From contig NZ_CADIJX010000002.1 of assembly GCF_902859625.1 (NCBI RefSeq), positions 744,001 to 808,000 of the forward strand: a stretch of DNA of 64,000 nucleotides, in the 5' to 3' direction. Of this stretch, positions 18,538 through 29,009 are shown piece by piece. Position 1 is the stretch's first letter, and each line of letters opens with the position of its first letter. Position numbers and translations under genes: made by a program. Under the pieces are notes generated by a model. It had not been told where the DNA came from. It saw only the letters and a list, made by a program, of their open reading frames with translations, and made no database searches. Source of the stretch: Achromobacter pestifer (GTDB lineage Bacteria > Pseudomonadota > Gammaproteobacteria > Burkholderiales > Burkholderiaceae_B).

Positions 18538-21500
18538 ATGACGCAGCACAGAGGCTTGGGATGGATGGCCGGCGTTTTGGCCGGAACGGCGTTGGTGCTG
18601 GGGCAAGCGGCAACGGCCCGCCTTGCAACCGCGGCCCCCGCCACGGTCAAGGCTTCCGTGCCCGTGGCCGAAGGGGTGAAGACCGATCCAACCTTGCAAG
18701 CCCCTCGCGAGGGATCACCGCCGCCTTGCGACTGCGATTCGCCCTATCGCGAGTACAAGCAGGCCGATACACCGCAGACCCAAGCGTTGTTTGACGCCGT
18801 CACGCGCAGCGACGAAGGTGCGTTTTCCACCGCGTTGGCGCAGGTGGACCATCCAGGTGACTACGCACTTGAAGGCGTGCCGCTCTTGCATTTCTTGCTG
18901 ATGCCGCCGCGCAGCTTGCGATCCAAAGACGTCTACTGGAGCATGACGCCCGAGGAGGTCGCGCGCATCCGTGAAGGCTATCAAGCGATTCTGCCGATCC
19001 GCATGCGCATGCTGACTGCGTTGCTGGCCACGAAGCCAGCGTTGGATGACGTGACTTACCAATCTCGGCGTCCGCCCTTGCACCTGGCCTTGCTGTACGG
19101 CACGCCCGAGATCATGGACCGCTTGTTGGCGGCTGGCGCCAAGCCGGATCAGCGCGGCGACGACAATCGCAAACCGCTGGAATTCCTGTTGAACCGCGAT
19201 TTTGAATTTGCGGTACGCATGACCTATCTGCCTCGTCTGGTGGGCCGGCAGGATATGACGCGCATGGTCCTGGCCTTGTTCAATGCCGGCGCGACGCGGC
19301 CCTTTATGTATGTTGACGAGCCCGCTGACGAGTCCCTGCGCCGTCTTTTCACTGACGAGCAAGGCCGAGTCCGCCCTGCGGCGGATTTTCTGGCCTGGGC
19401 GCCTATGGTGGAAATGACCGAGGGCGCGGCACCCTTGCAGGCATTGGCCGCCCGTGGCAGCAAGCCGGCCTACGATGATGGGCTGACCGCGCTGGCGCTT
19501 GCGGCGTATGTGGGCAATGCGGGCGCTGTGTCCACGTTGATGGAATTGGGGCCGCGCGAGGTGTCGGCGACCGGCCAGGGCGCAAGCGTCGAGCGTGATG
19601 CGTGGCTGGATGCCGCGCAAGCCGCGGTCGAGGGCGGCCACCCCGAGATCGCGTCGCAGCTGCTGCGTGCCGGTATGCCGTTCGCGCAACGCGGGCCGAT
19701 CACCGAGTCATCGGAATTGATTTTCACCAAGATCGAAACGGCCAGTCGGCCCATCATGAATCTGGCTGCCAAACAGGGTGATGTCGTCACGTTGCAGCGC
19801 CTGCTGTCGCTGGGGGCACCGGTGGAAGGCGATCCCGCCGAACAGTATGGCAACACGCCCTTGGCCGATGCGGTGTTGGCGCACAAGCCGGATGCCGTGC
19901 GGGTCTTGTTGGCTGCCGGCGCGGACCCGGGCTTGAAACATCAGGGCTATGACCTGAAGTCGGCGTTGGAAATCGCGATTCAAGAAGATGATGCTTCGAT
20001 GCTGCGCGTGCTGCTGGCCGCGATGACGCCAGACGCCTTGCAGGCGTTGTCGCGCGGGCCCGACCATTCGCCCCTGGCCTGGGTGCTGCGCCAACGCGGC
20101 AAGCAGGGCGCTGCGATGTTGCGGCAATTGGTCGATGCGGGATTTGACTTGAAGACGCTGGATGCGGAGGCCATCCGCCAAGCGTTGGAGAACCGCGACG
20201 AAGCGACGGCCATGACGTTGATCGATGCCGGCGTGCCGGTCAATCCGCGCACGGTTGCTGCGGCCCCGTCAGGCGAAACGCGCGACGACCGACAGGGCAC
20301 GCCGCCGCTTTTGCTGGCGGTTGCTCTGCGTCAGAACGCGATCATCGAGAAGTTGCTGGCCAAGGGGGCAGATCCCTTGGCGTTGACGCCGGAAGGAGAG
20401 AGCGCGCTGTACTGGCTGATTGCCCGGCAGGACGGCAACGCCATGCTGGAACGCTTGCTGCGCGCTGGCGCGCGCCTGGATGACCCGCGTCTGCCGCAAG
20501 CGCCCGCGCCGTATGCCTTGTTGAATGCCGCGGTGGCGTCAGGCGACATGGCGTTGGTGCAGCGCGTGTCGCAGGCCAATGGCCAGCGTGTGTCGGATGC
20601 GTGCATGCCCCAGAATGGTGAATTCATCCTGCTGGACAAGCCCGGCTATTTTGCCGAATTGGCGCGGGCAGGATTCACGGGCAAGTCCGTTGCCTGCGTC
20701 CACGATGCTGAGCCTTTGCCGCAGCGCATCGTGTCGTTGTTGCTGCATGGACGTCAATTGACGGTGGCGCGCCATGACACGGTGGTGCAGGTGTTGCGTC
20801 AATTGAAGACGGCCGGCATGGACCTGGACGCGCCGTTGGGCAAGGGCGATACCGCGTTGAACATGGCGATCACCTTGGGTCGTGCGGACTTGGCCGAGGC
20901 GTTGTTGGAAGCAGGCGCCAGTCCGGATTCCGCCGATGCGGCGGGCCGTAGCGCGGCATGGGTCGCGCTGGAGACCGGACAGCCCGGGATGCTGGCGATG
21001 CTGGCGCGTCATGATGCACGCTTCGATACCGCCAGCGCGCCCGCCGGGCAATCCTTCCAAGCCACGCTGTCGTGCCAATCAGCGCCCGAATTCGGCCGCG
21101 CCTTGCAAGCGGCGGGCGTGGCCGGCATCACGGATTGCGCGCAGCCGGTGGCGTTGCGTGGAGCGGGCGGCAAGGCGGTCAGCAAATCGGCGTCGTCCGG
21201 CGGCCTGCCCGGCCACTATTACCTGCGCGGCATGCGCGAAGTGGGCAGCGAGTTGCTGCTGTCTGGCGACGGCAGTTTCGACTATCTGATGAGCTATGGC
21301 GCGGTCGATATCGTGGCACGCGGCACCTGGCGCAGCGACGGCAGGCACGTCTATCTGGATTCGCCGCCCATCCAGCCGTACTCGGCCATTGCGGACGTGC
21401 GCGCGGACACGCGGCCGGCCCAACCCGGCCAATTGACGGTGCGGGTGTACTACCAGGATCGTCCCGTGAAAGTGGACGTGGCGATGTCGTCGGCCGAAGC

Positions 21501-21789
21501 CGACTACGCCGGCACGCCACGCCAATCCGAAGGCGCGGACGGCGTCAGCGCGCCGATCGCACCGGGCGCCTTGAAAGCCATGGCCGTCTATGTGCCGCTG
21601 CCCGCCGGCGCGCGCTGGCACGATGTGGACATCAGCAAGATCGATGCCGCGACGCGCGCGGTTCGCGTCGATCTGACCTTGCCTGAATCCGCTGCCACCG
21701 CGCCATTGCACAAGACACTGGCGTTGCATAAAGACGGCGCATTGGTCGAAGCCAGCAGCGGCCGGGAACTGCGATACGAGAAAGAGTAG
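18538..21789 (+). CDS. Large exported ankyrin-repeat protein
   Basis: 1083 residues. A signal-like N-terminus ([18 protein letters not shown]) is followed by an Ala/Pro-rich linker and [25 protein letters not shown]. Ankyrin-type repeats are recognisable at many points, such as [27 protein letters not shown] (in pieces), [26 protein letters not shown] and [28 protein letters not shown]. The last 200 residues (after about 890) are not ankyrin and look beta-rich, with ATG-to-stop codon use like its neighbours. Ankyrin stacks bind other proteins. It lies upstream of sodB; in Pseudomonas a periplasmic ankyrin protein supports catalase KatB, so an oxidative-stress role is possible but unproven. 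A short AAGGG precedes ATG 18538. Confidence 0.85.
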   Translation: MTQHRGLGWMAGVLAGTALVLGQAATARLATAAPATVKASVPVAEGVKTDPTLQAPREGSPPPCDCDSPYREYKQADTPQTQALFDAVTRSDEGAFSTALAQVDHPGDYALEGVPLLHFLLMPPRSLRSKDVYWSMTPEEVARIREGYQAILPIRMRMLTALLATKPALDDVTYQSRRPPLHLALLYGTPEIMDRLLAAGAKPDQRGDDNRKPLEFLLNRDFEFAVRMTYLPRLVGRQDMTRMVLALFNAGATRPFMYVDEPADESLRRLFTDEQGRVRPAADFLAWAPMVEMTEGAAPLQALAARGSKPAYDDGLTALALAAYVGNAGAVSTLMELGPREVSATGQGASVERDAWLDAAQAAVEGGHPEIASQLLRAGMPFAQRGPITESSELIFTKIETASRPIMNLAAKQGDVVTLQRLLSLGAPVEGDPAEQYGNTPLADAVLAHKPDAVRVLLAAGADPGLKHQGYDLKSALEIAIQEDDASMLRVLLAAMTPDALQALSRGPDHSPLAWVLRQRGKQGAAMLRQLVDAGFDLKTLDAEAIRQALENRDEATAMTLIDAGVPVNPRTVAAAPSGETRDDRQGTPPLLLAVALRQNAIIEKLLAKGADPLALTPEGESALYWLIARQDGNAMLERLLRAGARLDDPRLPQAPAPYALLNAAVASGDMALVQRVSQANGQRVSDACMPQNGEFILLDKPGYFAELARAGFTGKSVACVHDAEPLPQRIVSLLLHGRQLTVARHDTVVQVLRQLKTAGMDLDAPLGKGDTALNMAITLGRADLAEALLEAGASPDSADAAGRSAAWVALETGQPGMLAMLARHDARFDTASAPAGQSFQATLSCQSAPEFGRALQAAGVAGITDCAQPVALRGAGGKAVSKSASSGGLPGHYYLRGMREVGSELLLSGDGSFDYLMSYGAVDIVARGTWRSDGRHVYLDSPPIQPYSAIADVRADTRPAQPGQLTVRVYYQDRPVKVDVAMSSAEADYAGTPRQSEGADGVSAPIAPGALKAMAVYVPLPAGARWHDVDISKIDAATRAVRVDLTLPESAATAPLHKTLALHKDGALVEASSGRELRYEKE

Positions 21790-21832
21790 CGTTTACAAAA
21801 ATCAGGCATCCCAGTCATAAGCACATGTGTCC

Positions 21833-21860
21833 GTTAACCCCGCGCAGGCGCGGGTTTAAC
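21833..21860 (+). terminator. Hairpin between ankyrin gene and sodB
   Basis: GTTAACCCCGCG / CGCGGGTTTAAC arms (one mismatch) around CAGG. It is terminator-like and would separate the ankyrin gene from sodB; no long T-run follows. Confidence 0.45.
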
Positions 21861-21929
21861 AAGGTATCCTCATTAGTTGCCGATACAATTGAACGGCTTG
21901 ATCGTGCACTCAACAGAAGGAACCAACAC

Positions 21930-22508
21930 ATGGCACATACTCTTCCCCCCCTGCCTTACGAACTGGACGCGCTGGCTCCGCATATCTCCAAGGAAACGCT
22001 GGAGTTCCACTACGGTAAGCATCACCAGACGTACGTCACGAACCTGAACAACCTGATCCCGGGTACGGAATTCGAAACGCTGTCGCTGGAAGACATCGTG
22101 AAGAAGTCCTCGGGTGGCATTTTCAACAACGCCGCTCAGATCTGGAACCACACGTTCTACTGGAACAGCCTGGCTCCCAAGGCCGGTGGCGCACCCTCGG
22201 GCAAGCTGGCTGACGCCATCAATGCCAAGTGGGGCAGCTTCGACGCTTTCAAGGAAGCGTTCAACAAGTCGGCAGCCGGCAACTTCGGTTCGGGCTGGAC
22301 CTGGCTGGTCAAGAAGGCTGACGGTTCGGTCGATATCGTCAACACCAGCAATGCCGCGACGCCGCTGACCACCGCCGACAAGGCGCTGATCACCTGTGAT
22401 GTCTGGGAACACGCTTACTACATCGACTACCGTAACGCGCGTCCCAAGTATCTGGAGAACTTCTGGGCGCTCGTGAACTGGGAGTTCGCCGCCAAGAACT
22501 TTGCCTGA
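21930..22508 (+). CDS. sodB: Superoxide dismutase [Fe]
   Basis: A 192-residue cytoplasmic superoxide dismutase. The metal ligands are visible in [11 protein letters not shown] (first His), QIWNHTFYW (second His) and [13 protein letters not shown] (Asp and third His). The Gln in NNAAQIWNH and AAGNFGSGW point to iron rather than manganese. ATG 21930 follows AGAAGGA. A strong terminator follows at 22557-22586, so the gene is probably monocistronic or the end of an ankyrin-sodB unit. Confidence 0.97.
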   Translation: MAHTLPPLPYELDALAPHISKETLEFHYGKHHQTYVTNLNNLIPGTEFETLSLEDIVKKSSGGIFNNAAQIWNHTFYWNSLAPKAGGAPSGKLADAINAKWGSFDAFKEAFNKSAAGNFGSGWTWLVKKADGSVDIVNTSNAATPLTTADKALITCDVWEHAYYIDYRNARPKYLENFWALVNWEFAAKNFA

Positions 22509-22556
22509 TCGGCAAGGCAGGCAGCATCCGCGGTGCGCGCACCGCGGCGCCTGATG

Positions 22557-22586
22557 AAAAACCCCTCGCATGTCCGAGGGGTTTTT
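22557..22586 (+). terminator. Intrinsic terminator of sodB
   Basis: AAAAACCCCTCG / CGAGGGGTTTTT with loop CATGTC, followed by CTTTTTTTG. Confidence 0.93.
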
Positions 22587-22794
22587 CTTTTTTTGTTCAG
22601 GAAAAATTCAGTTTTCGTCGCCCTGTCGATTGTCGAATTCATTGCGGCGAAATAACAAGAAAACATCCTTTTCTTTAGGGTTATCCCTAGATTTCCCTCC
22701 CGCTATTGTTGCCATCGGTCTGAGACTGACCCACGGGGCCAACGACTGCGGCTTGCCCGCCATAAACCGGGGTAACTATAGGGAAGAGGGAAGC

Positions 22795-24486
22795 ATGTTG
22801 CGGTTATTTTCGGGCTTGCGGATTGGAGCGCGCCTGTCGGGCGCGTTTTTGCTGGTTGCAGTGATCGGCGGTGCGATCGGGACCTTTGGCGTGTGGGGGT
22901 TGTCACGCATCAATGAAATGAACGACCGGTTGTACGACACCGAGCTGCGCGGCATTTCGGATTTGAAAGAAGCCAATATCAATCTGATCTACGCGGGCCG
23001 TGCCCGCAGCGGCTATCTGGCTGCCACCAGCGATCAGGAGCGTCAGGCGCTCAAGAAGCAGTTTGACGACGCCGTCAAGAACATGGACGCCCTGCGCGAG
23101 AAGGCTGCCGCCAATTTCCATGAGGAAGAAGGCAAGCGCCTGCTGGCGCAATTCGCGGAAACGGAGCAGGTCTGGAAGCGCGAGTCCGCTGCGTTCTTTG
23201 CCGCAGCGCAGTCGCAGTCGCTGACGCAGACGGATCCGCGCGTGGCTGAAATCGAAAAACGGGTGATTGTCTCGTCGCAAAAGCTGGATGATTTGATGAC
23301 CAATCTGGCGGTGGGCAAGGAGAAGGTCGCCGCGCAGTCCGTGCAGGAAGGCACCGATCTGTATGGCACGATGCGCGCGGTGATGATTGCGCTGGCCGTG
23401 GCGGGTGTCGCCATTGGCATGCTGCTCGGGTGGCTGGTCACGCGCGGCATCGTGCGTCCGCTGGAGCAGGCCGTCAAGGCGGCTCGGCAGGTCGCCGCTG
23501 GTGATTTGACGACCAATATTCAGGTTTCCACCCGTGATGAGACGGGCGATCTGATGGGCGCGCTCAAGGCCATGAATGAAAGCCTGGCCCGCATCGTCGC
23601 GGACGTGCGCGATGGCTGCGAGAGCATCGCCTCGGCCTCGTCGCAGATCGCGCAAGGCAACTCCGACCTGTCGCAGCGCACGGAAGAACAGGCCTCGTCG
23701 CTGGAAGAGACCGCGGCGTCGATGGAAGAGCTGACCAGCACCGTGCAGCAAAACGCCAACAACGCCAGCGAGGCCGATCGCCTGGTCAGCCAGGCGTCCA
23801 GCGTCGCGGTGCGGGGCGGAGAAGTGGTTGAAGGTGTGGTGCAGACCATGAGCGCCATTGCCGATAGTTCGCGCCGCATCGCCGACATCACGGGCGTGAT
23901 TGACGGCATTGCATTCCAGACCAACATCCTGGCGCTCAATGCCGCCGTGGAAGCGGCGCGCGCGGGGGAGCAGGGCCGTGGTTTTGCCGTGGTCGCGGGT
24001 GAAGTCCGGACGCTGGCGCAACGCTCGGCCGTTGCTGCCAAGGAAATCAAGGCCTTGATCGATGAATCGGCCGCGCGAGTCGAAGGGGGCACGCGCCAGG
24101 TCGACGAAGCGGGCCGCACCATGCGCGACGTGGTCGACAGTGTGCGCCAAGTGGCCGTCTTGGTGCGCGAGATCGCCAGCGCGTCCGAAGAGCAATCCTC
24201 GGGCATCGGCCAGGTCAATCAGGCCGTGGCGCAGATGGACACCGTGACGCAGCAGAACGCCGCGCTGGTCGAAGAGGCCGCCGCGGCTGCCGGCAGCATG
24301 CAGGAACAGGCTTCTCGCTTGGCGCAGGAAGTGCGCCGCTTCAAGGTCGAGGCGGGAGCGGGTTCGGCGCGCGATGCACAGACAAGGCTTGTGCAGGCCG
24401 TATCCGTCGCGCCGCGCAAGACCGTGGCGCCTCCAGCGCGCCGTGCGCTGGCCCAAGCGTCGGATGACGACTGGTCCACGTTTTAA
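22795..24486 (+). CDS. Methyl-accepting chemotaxis protein
   Basis: A 563-residue chemoreceptor. TM1 is at about residues 10-30, followed by a periplasmic four-helix sensor (about 31-195) and TM2 at about 197-217 ([19 protein letters not shown]). A HAMP domain ([18 protein letters not shown]) leads into a long coiled-coil signalling domain with the hairpin tip [31 protein letters not shown]. The extreme C-terminus DDWSTF resembles the pentapeptide tether that recruits CheR/CheB. ATG 22795 follows GAGGGAAGC. No che genes are adjacent, so it is a stand-alone receptor; the ligand is unknown. Confidence 0.94.
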   Translation: MLRLFSGLRIGARLSGAFLLVAVIGGAIGTFGVWGLSRINEMNDRLYDTELRGISDLKEANINLIYAGRARSGYLAATSDQERQALKKQFDDAVKNMDALREKAAANFHEEEGKRLLAQFAETEQVWKRESAAFFAAAQSQSLTQTDPRVAEIEKRVIVSSQKLDDLMTNLAVGKEKVAAQSVQEGTDLYGTMRAVMIALAVAGVAIGMLLGWLVTRGIVRPLEQAVKAARQVAAGDLTTNIQVSTRDETGDLMGALKAMNESLARIVADVRDGCESIASASSQIAQGNSDLSQRTEEQASSLEETAASMEELTSTVQQNANNASEADRLVSQASSVAVRGGEVVEGVVQTMSAIADSSRRIADITGVIDGIAFQTNILALNAAVEAARAGEQGRGFAVVAGEVRTLAQRSAVAAKEIKALIDESAARVEGGTRQVDEAGRTMRDVVDSVRQVAVLVREIASASEEQSSGIGQVNQAVAQMDTVTQQNAALVEEAAAAAGSMQEQASRLAQEVRRFKVEAGAGSARDAQTRLVQAVSVAPRKTVAPPARRALAQASDDDWSTF

Positions 24487-24560
24487 GCGGGCAGTCTTGT
24501 GGGCTGCTGGTCAGCTTGGAGTGGTAAGGTTAGCCACTTCCCGCCGCTATCTCGCAGCCC

Positions 24561-25982
24561 ATGAGCCTGAGTGATTCTTTCCGCCGAACCGCCACAGGCG
24601 TGCGCCGGCTGATGCGCCGAAAGGTGCGCCAGATCAACCGCCTGTCGCGCAAGAGCCTGCAAATGGCCTTGCTGTTGGGCGGCGCCGGCCTGGTGGCCCT
24701 GATGTCGCTGGGCTTTGCCTATCTGGCCGACAAGGCGCTGGACTGGAATCGCGAATGGGTCGGCCACAACGGCTGGCTGGCCTTGGTGGTGTTGCCATTC
24801 AGCCTGGCGGCCTTGCGTTGGCTGACGCTGCGATTCGCGCCCAATGCGTCGGGCAGCGGCATTCCCCAAGTCATCGGCGCATTGTCATTGCCTCCCGGTC
24901 CCAGCCAGAGCAGCCTGGTGTCGCTGGTCCAGGCGCTATGGAAAGTGCCGCTTGCGTTTCTGGGCATGCTGGCTGGTGCATCGATTGGCCGTGAAGGGCC
25001 GTCGGTGCAGGTCGGGGCCGCACTCATGCTGGCCTGGGGCGACTTCTGGAAACGGCGTGGCGTGCAGCTGCGCGGCTTTCATGCCAACGAACTGATCGCC
25101 GCAGGCGCGGCGGGCGGGTTGGCCGCCGCCTTCAATGCGCCGCTGGCCGGCGTCATCTTCGCCATCGAGGAACTGGGCCGTGGCACCGTGCTGCGATGGC
25201 AGCGGCTGGTGCTGATCGGCGTGCTGGCGGCAGGCTTCCTGGTTGTGGCCGTGCAAGGCAACAACCCATACTTCGGCGTCTTCGGCGGCGCCCCGCTGAC
25301 ACAGGGCATGGTGATGTGGGTTGTCATCTGCGGCGCGCTCAATGGCGCGCTGGGCGGCATTTTCGCGCGGCTGCTGGGCAAGGGGGCGGCCGGTTCCGCG
25401 CCGGCGGCCTGGCGTGCCTGGATCCGCGCGCATCCTATCTGGACTGCCTTCATCATGGGTTTGGTCCTGGCCGTGATCGGCCTGTGCACGGCGGGCAGCG
25501 TCTATGGCACGGGCTACGGCGTGGCGGCGAACCTGCTGTCGGGCCATGACACCGCGCCTGCTGGTTTCGGGCTGGCCAAGATGGCGGCTACCGTCGCTTC
25601 CTATTGGGCGGGCATTCCTGGCGGCATTTTCACGCCGGCCCTGACGACGGGCGCCGGCATCGGCCAGCACATCTGGCAGTTGGCGGGCGAGGGCGTCGAC
25701 CAGCGCGTGCTGGTGCTGGTGTCGATGGCGGCATTCCTGGCCGCGGCCACGCAGGCGCCGCTGACGGCCAGCGTGGTGGTCATGGAAATGACGGGCAGCC
25801 AGCCCATGCTGTTCTGGTTGCTGGTGGGATCATTGCTGGCGTCCGGCGTGTCGCGCCAATTCTGCCCGCAGCCGTTCTACCATCTGGCCGCCGGACGCTT
25901 TCGTCGCCAGGCAATTGTGGAAGCCGGGCGCGCGGCAAAATCGGAAGCAGGGGCTGCTGGCGCCAAGCCGCCCGTGGCCTGA
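24561..25982 (+). CDS. ClC-family chloride channel / H+-Cl- antiporter
   Basis: A 473-residue polytopic membrane protein with the three ClC selectivity-filter motifs: GSGIPQVIGAL, GREGPSVQVGA (with the gating Glu) and GIPGGIFTPALTTGAG. Helix-rich throughout; it ends shortly after QFCPQPFY, with no CBS domains. ATG 24561 is 74 bp after the chemoreceptor. Bacterial members help acid resistance by moving chloride against protons. Whether this one is a channel or an exchanger cannot be read with confidence. Confidence 0.92.
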   Translation: MSLSDSFRRTATGVRRLMRRKVRQINRLSRKSLQMALLLGGAGLVALMSLGFAYLADKALDWNREWVGHNGWLALVVLPFSLAALRWLTLRFAPNASGSGIPQVIGALSLPPGPSQSSLVSLVQALWKVPLAFLGMLAGASIGREGPSVQVGAALMLAWGDFWKRRGVQLRGFHANELIAAGAAGGLAAAFNAPLAGVIFAIEELGRGTVLRWQRLVLIGVLAAGFLVVAVQGNNPYFGVFGGAPLTQGMVMWVVICGALNGALGGIFARLLGKGAAGSAPAAWRAWIRAHPIWTAFIMGLVLAVIGLCTAGSVYGTGYGVAANLLSGHDTAPAGFGLAKMAATVASYWAGIPGGIFTPALTTGAGIGQHIWQLAGEGVDQRVLVLVSMAAFLAAATQAPLTASVVVMEMTGSQPMLFWLLVGSLLASGVSRQFCPQPFYHLAAGRFRRQAIVEAGRAAKSEAGAAGAKPPVA

Positions 25983-26142
25983 TTGCCATGCACGAGAATG
26001 GTGCGTGCCGCGCCCTATCAGGGTGAACACCTACTGGACACTGTCCGTGTGGCGGACATGATCGCCTTGCACCAACTTGGCGCGAAAAGCGCTGCGTTAA
26101 CATCGACCGATCCCGTTTTTCTCACTTCACTCCGAGCTTCTC

Positions 26143-27348
26143 ATGACCGTGAATGCCTTTATTTGTGATGCGATCCGCACTCCCTTCGGCCGCTACGGCG
26201 GCGCGCTGGCCAGCGTGCGCCCTGACGATCTGGCTGCCGTCGCCATCAAGGCCCTGGTAGCGCGCAATCCTGGCGTACGCTGGGAAGAACTGGACGACGC
26301 AATCATGGGTTGCGCAAACCAGGCTGGGGAAGACAACCGCAACGTCGCGCGCATGGCGACGCTGCTGGCAGGTTTGCCGATTGAAGTGCCCGGCGCCACC
26401 GTCAACCGTCTGTGCGGTTCGGGCCTGGACGCCATCGGCACCGCCGCCCGCGCCATCCGCGCCGGCGAAGCCGGGCTGATGCTGGCCGGCGGCGTTGAAA
26501 GCATGAGCCGCGCCCCGTTCGTGATGGGCAAGGCCGACAGCGCGTTTTCGCGCAGCGCCGCCATCTATGACACGACGATCGGCTGGCGCTTCATCAATAA
26601 GCTGATGAAGGCGAAGTACGGCGTGGACTCGATGCCCGAGACGGCCGAGAACGTCGCCGACGATTTCAAGATCAGCCGTGAAGACCAGGACTTGTTCGCG
26701 CTGGCCAGCCAGCAGAAGACGGCCCGTGCTCAAAAAGAAGGCGTGTTCGACGCCGAGATCGTGCCGGTGTCGATCGCCCAGAAAAAGGGCGATGCCATCA
26801 TCGTCGACAAGGACGAGCACCCGCGTGAAACCAGCTTGGAATCACTGGCCAAGCTGAAGGGCGTGGTCCGTGAAGGCGGTACCGTCACGGCCGGCAACGC
26901 CTCGGGCGTGAACGACGGCGCTGCCGCGCTGCTGCTCGCCGACGAAAAGGCTGCTGCCCGTCACGGCCTGACCCCGCGCGCCCGTGTGGTTGGCATGGCC
27001 ACTGCCGGCGTTGCGCCGCGCATCATGGGCATCGGCCCGGCGCCCGCCACGCTGAAGGTGTTGGCCCAAACCGGCCTGACCCTCGACCAGATGGATGTGA
27101 TTGAACTGAACGAAGCGTTCGCCGCCCAGGGCTTGGCCGTGATGCGCCAGTTGGGCCTTGCCGACAACGACCCGCGCGTGAACCCCAACGGCGGCGCGAT
27201 CGCCCTGGGCCATCCGCTGGGCGCCAGTGGCGCGCGTCTGGCCACCACCGCGATCAACCAACTGCACCGCACCGGCGGCCGCTATGCGCTGTGCACGATG
27301 TGCATCGGCGTGGGGCAGGGCATTGCGATGATCATCGAGCGCGTCTGA
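26143..27348 (+). CDS. pcaF: 3-oxoadipyl-CoA / acetyl-CoA C-acyltransferase (PcaF-type thiolase)
   Basis: A 401-residue thiolase that splits 3-oxoadipyl-CoA to succinyl-CoA and acetyl-CoA (or a related 3-ketoacyl-CoA). Nucleophilic Cys91 lies in VNRLCGSGLDAIG, the catalytic His in IALGHPLGASGAR, and Cys387 in CTMCIGVGQG. Length 401 and the sequence around DDAIMGCANQAGEDNRNVARM are typical of the PcaF/PaaJ group rather than FadA. It stands alone, away from other pca genes, so a role in the beta-ketoadipate pathway is likely but not proved by context. It ends at a bidirectional terminator. Confidence 0.9.
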   Translation: MTVNAFICDAIRTPFGRYGGALASVRPDDLAAVAIKALVARNPGVRWEELDDAIMGCANQAGEDNRNVARMATLLAGLPIEVPGATVNRLCGSGLDAIGTAARAIRAGEAGLMLAGGVESMSRAPFVMGKADSAFSRSAAIYDTTIGWRFINKLMKAKYGVDSMPETAENVADDFKISREDQDLFALASQQKTARAQKEGVFDAEIVPVSIAQKKGDAIIVDKDEHPRETSLESLAKLKGVVREGGTVTAGNASGVNDGAAALLLADEKAAARHGLTPRARVVGMATAGVAPRIMGIGPAPATLKVLAQTGLTLDQMDVIELNEAFAAQGLAVMRQLGLADNDPRVNPNGGAIALGHPLGASGARLATTAINQLHRTGGRYALCTMCIGVGQGIAMIIERV

Positions 27349-27396
27349 CGCCCGAGTGTTGTTTTTTTCCCGCTGCCCATTCAGAGCGGGAATGAA

Positions 27397-27420
27397 AAGG
27401 GAGCCCTTCGGGGCTCCCTT
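27397..27420. terminator. Bidirectional terminator between pcaF-type gene and DUF192 gene
   Basis: A perfect 10-bp stem closed by a TTCG tetraloop, with A4 on the left side giving a T-run for the leftward gene. A second dyad, TTCCCGCT/AGCGGGAA, lies at 27367-27392. Confidence 0.85.
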
Positions 27421-27461
27421 GTCGTATCTGGAGGGGGCGCTGGCGCCCCTGAGCGTGCCGC

Positions 27462-27974
27462 TCAGGGCAGGCCGTCGATTTTTCGCCCGGCCTTGATGCC
27501 GTGCTCGTCAAACCAGCCTTGGGCCATTTCCAGCGCATAGCGCACGGGCTTCTTCGCGCAGTGCGGATCTTCGGTTTGTGGCGCCATGTCGTCAATGTTG
27601 ACGATCGTGCCGTCGTCGGCGATAAAGGCGATCGAGAGCGGCAGAATCGTGTTGCGCATCCAGAAACATTGCACGTCGGGCTGTTCAAACACAAACAGCA
27701 TGCCGTCGTTGCCCGGAAGCTCTTTGCGGAACATGAGGCCGTCGCGCCGTGTGGCTTCCGTGTTGGCGACTTCTGCGCGGATAATATGGATGCCTGCCGA
27801 AAGCTGAGTGGTGGGCAGCGGCGCCTGCGGGCCGGTCTGCGCCTGAGCACCGGCGCTCAAGGTGAGCGCTGCGGCGGCCAATGCCGCGGATAGAGCTTTC
27901 AATGGCGCTGATTTAAAGAACGCTGTCTTGAACAACGTGCGACTGACAGGGAACAACACAGCATTCTTCAGCAT
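27462..27974 (-). CDS. DUF192 family exported protein
   Basis: 170 residues. A long N-terminal signal region (about residues 1-45, ending SAGAQAQ) precedes a DUF192 domain containing TRRDGLMFRKELPGNDGMLFVF, CFWMRNTILPLSIAFI and GTIVNIDDMAPQ. DUF192 proteins are small exported beta proteins of unknown biochemical function. It follows the cold-shock gene on the same strand but is separated from it by a terminator. The start could also be one of the downstream codons in the signal region. Confidence 0.9.
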   Translation of the reverse strand: MLKNAVLFPVSRTLFKTAFFKSAPLKALSAALAAAALTLSAGAQAQTGPQAPLPTTQLSAGIHIIRAEVANTEATRRDGLMFRKELPGNDGMLFVFEQPDVQCFWMRNTILPLSIAFIADDGTIVNIDDMAPQTEDPHCAKKPVRYALEMAQGWFDEHGIKAGRKIDGLP

Positions 27975-28002
27975 GGCCTGACTTGGTAATAGAGAAATAA
28001 CA

Positions 28003-28026
28003 AGGCGGGGCTCGAAAGCCCCGCCT
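28003..28026 (-). terminator. Intrinsic terminator of the cold-shock gene
   Basis: A perfect 10-bp stem AGGCGGGGCT / AGCCCCGCCT around CGAA, followed leftward by a T-rich stretch, 44 bp beyond the cold-shock stop. Confidence 0.85.
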
Positions 28027-28069
28027 GAATTAATGGCGCAACCTTACCGTTGCACTTTAAGGGTAACAC

Positions 28070-28315
28070 TCAGGCAGCAGTAATATTAAGCGCCTGTTTT
28101 CCTTTGGGCCCCTGGATAATTTCAAAGGCTACTTTCTGGCCTTCTTTCAGGGTTTTAAAACCATTCATCTGGATGGACGAAAAATGGGCGAACAGATCTT
28201 CACCGCCGTCGTCGGGCGTAATGAAGCCAAACCCTTTTGCATCGTTGAACCATTTGACGGTGCCCGTCGATTTGGGATTGTCCCCTTGGACGGCGGTTGC
28301 GGTCGTATCAGACAT
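28070..28315 (-). CDS. Cold-shock protein (CspA family)
   Basis: An 81-residue single cold-shock domain that binds single-stranded RNA/DNA and unwinds mRNA structure. RNP1 KGFGFITP and RNP2 DLFAHFSSI are intact. An extra N-terminal segment of about 15 residues (Thr/Asp-rich) precedes [11 protein letters not shown], making it slightly longer than E. coli CspA. It has a 226-bp upstream spacer shared with divergent clpS, which could hold the long leader usual for csp genes. Confidence 0.96.
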   Translation of the reverse strand: MSDTTATAVQGDNPKSTGTVKWFNDAKGFGFITPDDGGEDLFAHFSSIQMNGFKTLKEGQKVAFEIIQGPKGKQALNITAA

Positions 28316-28541
28316 GCGGACTGCCTCATTGAATCGTATGTTGACAGAAGGGCATCGCGGTCAAGACCCCTGTCCCCCCTCCGGCTTCCTGGCAGATTTT
28401 CGATGAGTTGAAAACCCCAGAATGCGCTGATAATGCTCTGCTTTTCTTCGTGTCGTCAAGTATGGAAACTACGTATTTCTGCGTGTAATTTTGCGTAAGT
28501 TACACGTTAGGCGTCCCCAGTTTAAATAGAATAGCCGCCCT

Positions 28542-28856
28542 ATGAGTTCTACCTTGGATACCCAGCATGATTTGGCCGTCGAGAAGGCACCGGCACGCGC
28601 CGCGCCGCCTCCGATGTACCAGGTCTTGTTGCTCAATGACGACTACACGCCGATGGAGTTCGTCGTGAAAGTCCTGCAAAAATTCTTCAATAAGAACCAC
28701 GAAGAGGCAACGCGGATCATGTTGCAAGTGCATCACGAAGGGCGTGGAGTATGCGGGGTGTATCCCCGCGACCTCGCCGCGACCCGCATCGCGCAAGTGG
28801 GGCAGTATGCCCGGGCACGCCAGCATCCGCTGCAATGCGTGATGGAACCGGTTTAA
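28542..28856 (+). CDS. clpS: ATP-dependent Clp protease adaptor ClpS
   Basis: A 104-residue N-recognin that hands N-degron substrates to ClpAP. The N-degron pocket residues lie in [20 protein letters not shown], and the C-terminal part [20 protein letters not shown] is typical. ATG 28542. Its partner clpA normally follows directly; here clpA begins 7.6 kb downstream at 36510, with a terminator-like hairpin and two envelope genes between. Confidence 0.97.
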   Translation: MSSTLDTQHDLAVEKAPARAAPPPMYQVLLLNDDYTPMEFVVKVLQKFFNKNHEEATRIMLQVHHEGRGVCGVYPRDLAATRIAQVGQYARARQHPLQCVMEPV

Positions 28857-28871
28857 TACTAAGAATGAAGG

Positions 28872-28893
28872 CGCCGCCAGGGATGGCGGCGTT
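28872..28893 (+). terminator. Terminator-like hairpin after clpS
   Basis: An eight-pair stem CGCCGCCA / TGGCGGCG with loop GGGA, 16 bp after the clpS stop, followed by TTCTGCTG. Only a weak T-run. Confidence 0.55.
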
Positions 28894-29009
28894 CTGCTGT
28901 CCGGCATTTGCTTGGCAGTAGTATCCGCGCACCGGGAAGCGCGCGGGTAGGTTGGTCGGCAGCTCCGCCGCAAAGGAGCATTGAATTTGAGTAGGCGGAG
29001 GGGTTTGCC

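Noticed and set aside
21875-21900. Sigma-28 flagellar promoter (GCCGATA) ahead of sodB
   Set aside because: The -10-like string is present but no matching -35 at the right distance, and sodB is not a motility gene; the nearby chemoreceptor is downstream of a strong terminator.
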